A DNA stretch of 6,784 nt, taken from assembly GCA_020252385.1 (NCBI GenBank), contig JADCDC010000348.1, forward strand, positions 1 to 6,784, given 5' to 3'. The translations under genes were made by a program, and so were the position numbers. Source of the DNA: Aestuariivirga sp. (GTDB lineage Bacteria; Pseudomonadota; Alphaproteobacteria; Rhizobiales; Aestuariivirgaceae). The stretch's first letter is position 1. Each line of letters starts with the position of its first letter. Below are positions 5,162-6,784 of this stretch, one piece after another. The notes under the pieces are model-generated. The model was not told where the DNA came from, did no database searches, and saw nothing but the letters and a program-made list of their open reading frames with translations.

Positions 5162-6715
5162 TCAGGACCTGGAGGGCAGCATGTCGTGCTGGGCAAGCCG
5201 CACGGGATATCGCGCGCGGATCTGCTCGTCGATGTGGCGCGGCACATGTGCCGGGAAGTGCGTGGCGAGGATGTCGGCCACCTTTCGGCTCGCGCGGTCG
5301 AGAAGCACAGGGCGGCCCTTCTCTTCCCACTCCTTGGGTGAGCTTCGGTCTCCCAAGACGGGGTAGAGATATTCCTTCTGCATGCGTGCCAGGGTCTGCG
5401 TGCTTCCGAGAAAATGGTTGGGACCGCCAAGGCAAGTCTCGCGGATCGCCTCGAGCGAAAGCGAGTCCTCGCTCACCTCAATGCCACGCACCGTGCGTTG
5501 CGTGGCGCCGATGATGTCATTGTCGATGACCAGTTGCTCCAGGCTGAAGCCGAGAAGGCTCGCCACCATCCCGGCGGATTCATAAAGGAGGTTCGCCCCG
5601 GCATTGGCGACGAGGGCATGGTTATAGGCCTTCTCATAGCCGGACTGGACGTCGGGAAGCTTCGAGTCCGTCATGCCGGAGGGCACACCCGAGGTCAGGT
5701 CATAGAAACGGATGATCTGGGCGGAGGCTGCGGACAGCAGCGCCTGCTCCGGGCTTCCGCCCGACATGGCGCCTGTCCGCAGGTCCGAGACGAAGCAGAA
5801 CGGGCCCATGATGGCGGGTGCGCCCTTCTGGACCGCATTCACATAGACCAGCCCGGCGAGGCACTCGGCGATCTCCTGTACGAGCGAGCCAGCGATGGCG
5901 GCGGGCGATGTGGCTCCCGCCTGACCGGCAGAAACGAGGAACACCGGCATTCCGGCCCGCACCGCCACTTCGAGGCAGCGGCAGGCTTCGGGCGCGAAGC
6001 GCAAGGGCGGCACAACAAAGCAGTTTGACTGGCTGACAAAGGGGCGGGCCCGCCATTTCTCCTCGGAGCCAGCGATCAGGTGAAGCATGTCGAGCGAAGC
6101 CGCCATGAACTCCGGCTCACCCCAACTCGTGCCCACATGCTTGGACGTGCCCAGCACGGCAGCGTAGCAGGTGTTGAAGTCCATCTCGAAGGGCAGGACG
6201 ATGTCGCGGCAGACGACCGAGCGCTGGAAGAAATGCACATGCTCCATGGCATCGACTGTGCGGGCGATGTCATAGAGGTCCTTGACCGTCGACTCGCGAT
6301 AGTCGCCGGTTGCCGCATTCACCATGTTGACGGCAGCCCCCGCCGTGCCGAAGTGCACCTTCTGTCCCCAGGGTTCAAGGTCGTGACGCGGGTCCTGGCC
6401 ATGAAGCACAAATCGGCGTCCGGCTCCGGCAATCACGTCTTCAACAAGCGACCGCGGAAAGGTGATGCGGCCGTTGCCCTGAAGCGTTGCACCAGCCGCC
6501 GTCAGCAGCTCGACGCCGCTTGGGGGTGCATCAGAGAGCCCGATCTGTTCCAGGACGTCCAGCGCGGCGCTGTGAATGCGGGTGACGTCGCTGTCCCGCA
6601 AAGGCAGATACCGTCCACCCTCCATGCCCGGCTGGACCGGGCGCATCTCCGGCGGAAGGCCCGCGGCCCTCGCGGCAGTCCGGGCCTCTCGCCCCAGGCG
6701 GCGTACGGTCGACAT
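5162..6715 (-). CDS. MttB-superfamily (trimethylamine:corrinoid methyltransferase-like) protein, non-pyrrolysine
   Basis: A 517-residue cytoplasmic TIM-barrel protein of the MttB superfamily. Characterised members move a methyl group from a tertiary or quaternary amine (trimethylamine; glycine betaine for MtgB; others for carnitine and proline betaine) to the Co(I) of a small corrinoid protein. Family stretches visible: 'VLEQIGL' (54-60), 'FGTAGAAVN' (122-130), 'VKDLYDIARTVDAMEHVHF' (144-162), 'KHVGTSWGEPE' (192-202), 'KGAPAIMGPF' (297-306), 'LPDVQSGYEK' (353-362), 'GANLLYESAGM' (373-383), and 'CLGGPNHFLG' (428-437). The frame has no stop anywhere inside, so it lacks the UAG/pyrrolysine of archaeal MttB, as betaine-type members do. 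Start 6715 is chosen for the AGGAG eight bases upstream; an ATG at 6766 would add 17 residues and has no ribosome-binding site. It is first in a two-gene unit with the MDR gene. No corrinoid protein (MttC) or reactivase (RamA) is in view. Substrate not determined. Confidence 0.88.
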   Translation of the reverse strand: MSTVRRLGREARTAARAAGLPPEMRPVQPGMEGGRYLPLRDSDVTRIHSAALDVLEQIGLSDAPPSGVELLTAAGATLQGNGRITFPRSLVEDVIAGAGRRFVLHGQDPRHDLEPWGQKVHFGTAGAAVNMVNAATGDYRESTVKDLYDIARTVDAMEHVHFFQRSVVCRDIVLPFEMDFNTCYAAVLGTSKHVGTSWGEPEFMAASLDMLHLIAGSEEKWRARPFVSQSNCFVVPPLRFAPEACRCLEVAVRAGMPVFLVSAGQAGATSPAAIAGSLVQEIAECLAGLVYVNAVQKGAPAIMGPFCFVSDLRTGAMSGGSPEQALLSAASAQIIRFYDLTSGVPSGMTDSKLPDVQSGYEKAYNHALVANAGANLLYESAGMVASLLGFSLEQLVIDNDIIGATQRTVRGIEVSEDSLSLEAIRETCLGGPNHFLGSTQTLARMQKEYLYPVLGDRSSPKEWEEKGRPVLLDRASRKVADILATHFPAHVPRHIDEQIRARYPVRLAQHDMLPSRS

Positions 6716-6723
6716 CCCCGAAT

Positions 6724-6728
6724 CTCCT
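6724..6728 (-). promoter_or_regulatory. Ribosome-binding site of the MttB-like gene
   Basis: On the minus strand AGGAG lies eight bases before the ATG at 6715. It is the clearest Shine-Dalgarno in the window and decides the start of the methyltransferase in favour of 6715 over the upstream ATG at 6766. The remaining bases to the right edge hold no gene or convincing promoter that I can see. Confidence 0.7.
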
Positions 6729-6784
6729 GCGCATCCAGATGCGGTCTTGGATAGCGCGAACGGCATGATCAGGTAAGGGCATCC

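Noticed and set aside
5162..6715. Pyrrolysine-containing MttB
   Set aside because: The whole frame is free of UAG or any other stop, so ordinary translation gives the full-length protein.
5414..6754. Plus-strand open frames opposite the MttB-like gene
   Set aside because: Antisense shadows of a clearly conserved methyltransferase.
6735..6780. Possible minus-strand promoter (TTACCT, 16 bases, CTATCC) before the MttB-like gene
   Set aside because: Both boxes match the sigma-70 consensus poorly, and the upstream context is cut off by the window edge.

Overview
This 6.8 kb window is GC-rich, densely coded DNA with tight operons. Its protein families point to an alphaproteobacterium, most likely Hyphomicrobiales (rhizobia and relatives). 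That placement is an inference from protein style and base composition, not from a phylogenetic marker. There is no IS element, CRISPR array, tRNA, rRNA or phage gene in it.

Plus strand (1-3983), a tightly packed run of genes. It opens with the C-terminal 74 residues of a choline/ethanolamine-kinase-like phosphotransferase cut by the left edge. The stop of that gene overlaps (ATGA) the start of an 813-residue two-module flavoenzyme of the dimethylglycine/sarcosine dehydrogenase family: an FAD amine oxidase fused to a GcvT-type folate-binding half. After a short gap holding a possible 26-codon His-rich ORF come a NicO/RcnA-type nickel/cobalt efflux permease and a small YqaA-family membrane protein.

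Minus strand (6715-4046), a two-gene convergent operon. It encodes a 517-residue MttB-superfamily (trimethylamine:corrinoid methyltransferase-like) protein with no in-frame stop, so not a pyrrolysine protein. A zinc-less medium-chain dehydrogenase/reductase follows 12 bases later. The two operons meet tail to tail across about 62 bases that hold a candidate hairpin.

Taken together, the window looks like methylated-amine (betaine/choline/dimethylglycine/trimethylamine-type) C1 catabolism. A corrinoid methyltransferase could take a methyl from a quaternary or tertiary amine. The DMGDH-like enzyme could oxidise an N-methyl group and hand the one-carbon unit to tetrahydrofolate. No corrinoid protein or RamA-type reactivase is visible here, and the substrates cannot be read from sequence. 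A Co/Ni exporter next to a presumably cobalamin-dependent demethylation locus is suggestive but may be coincidence. The least ordinary item is the small His-rich ORF whose stop overlaps the exporter's start.
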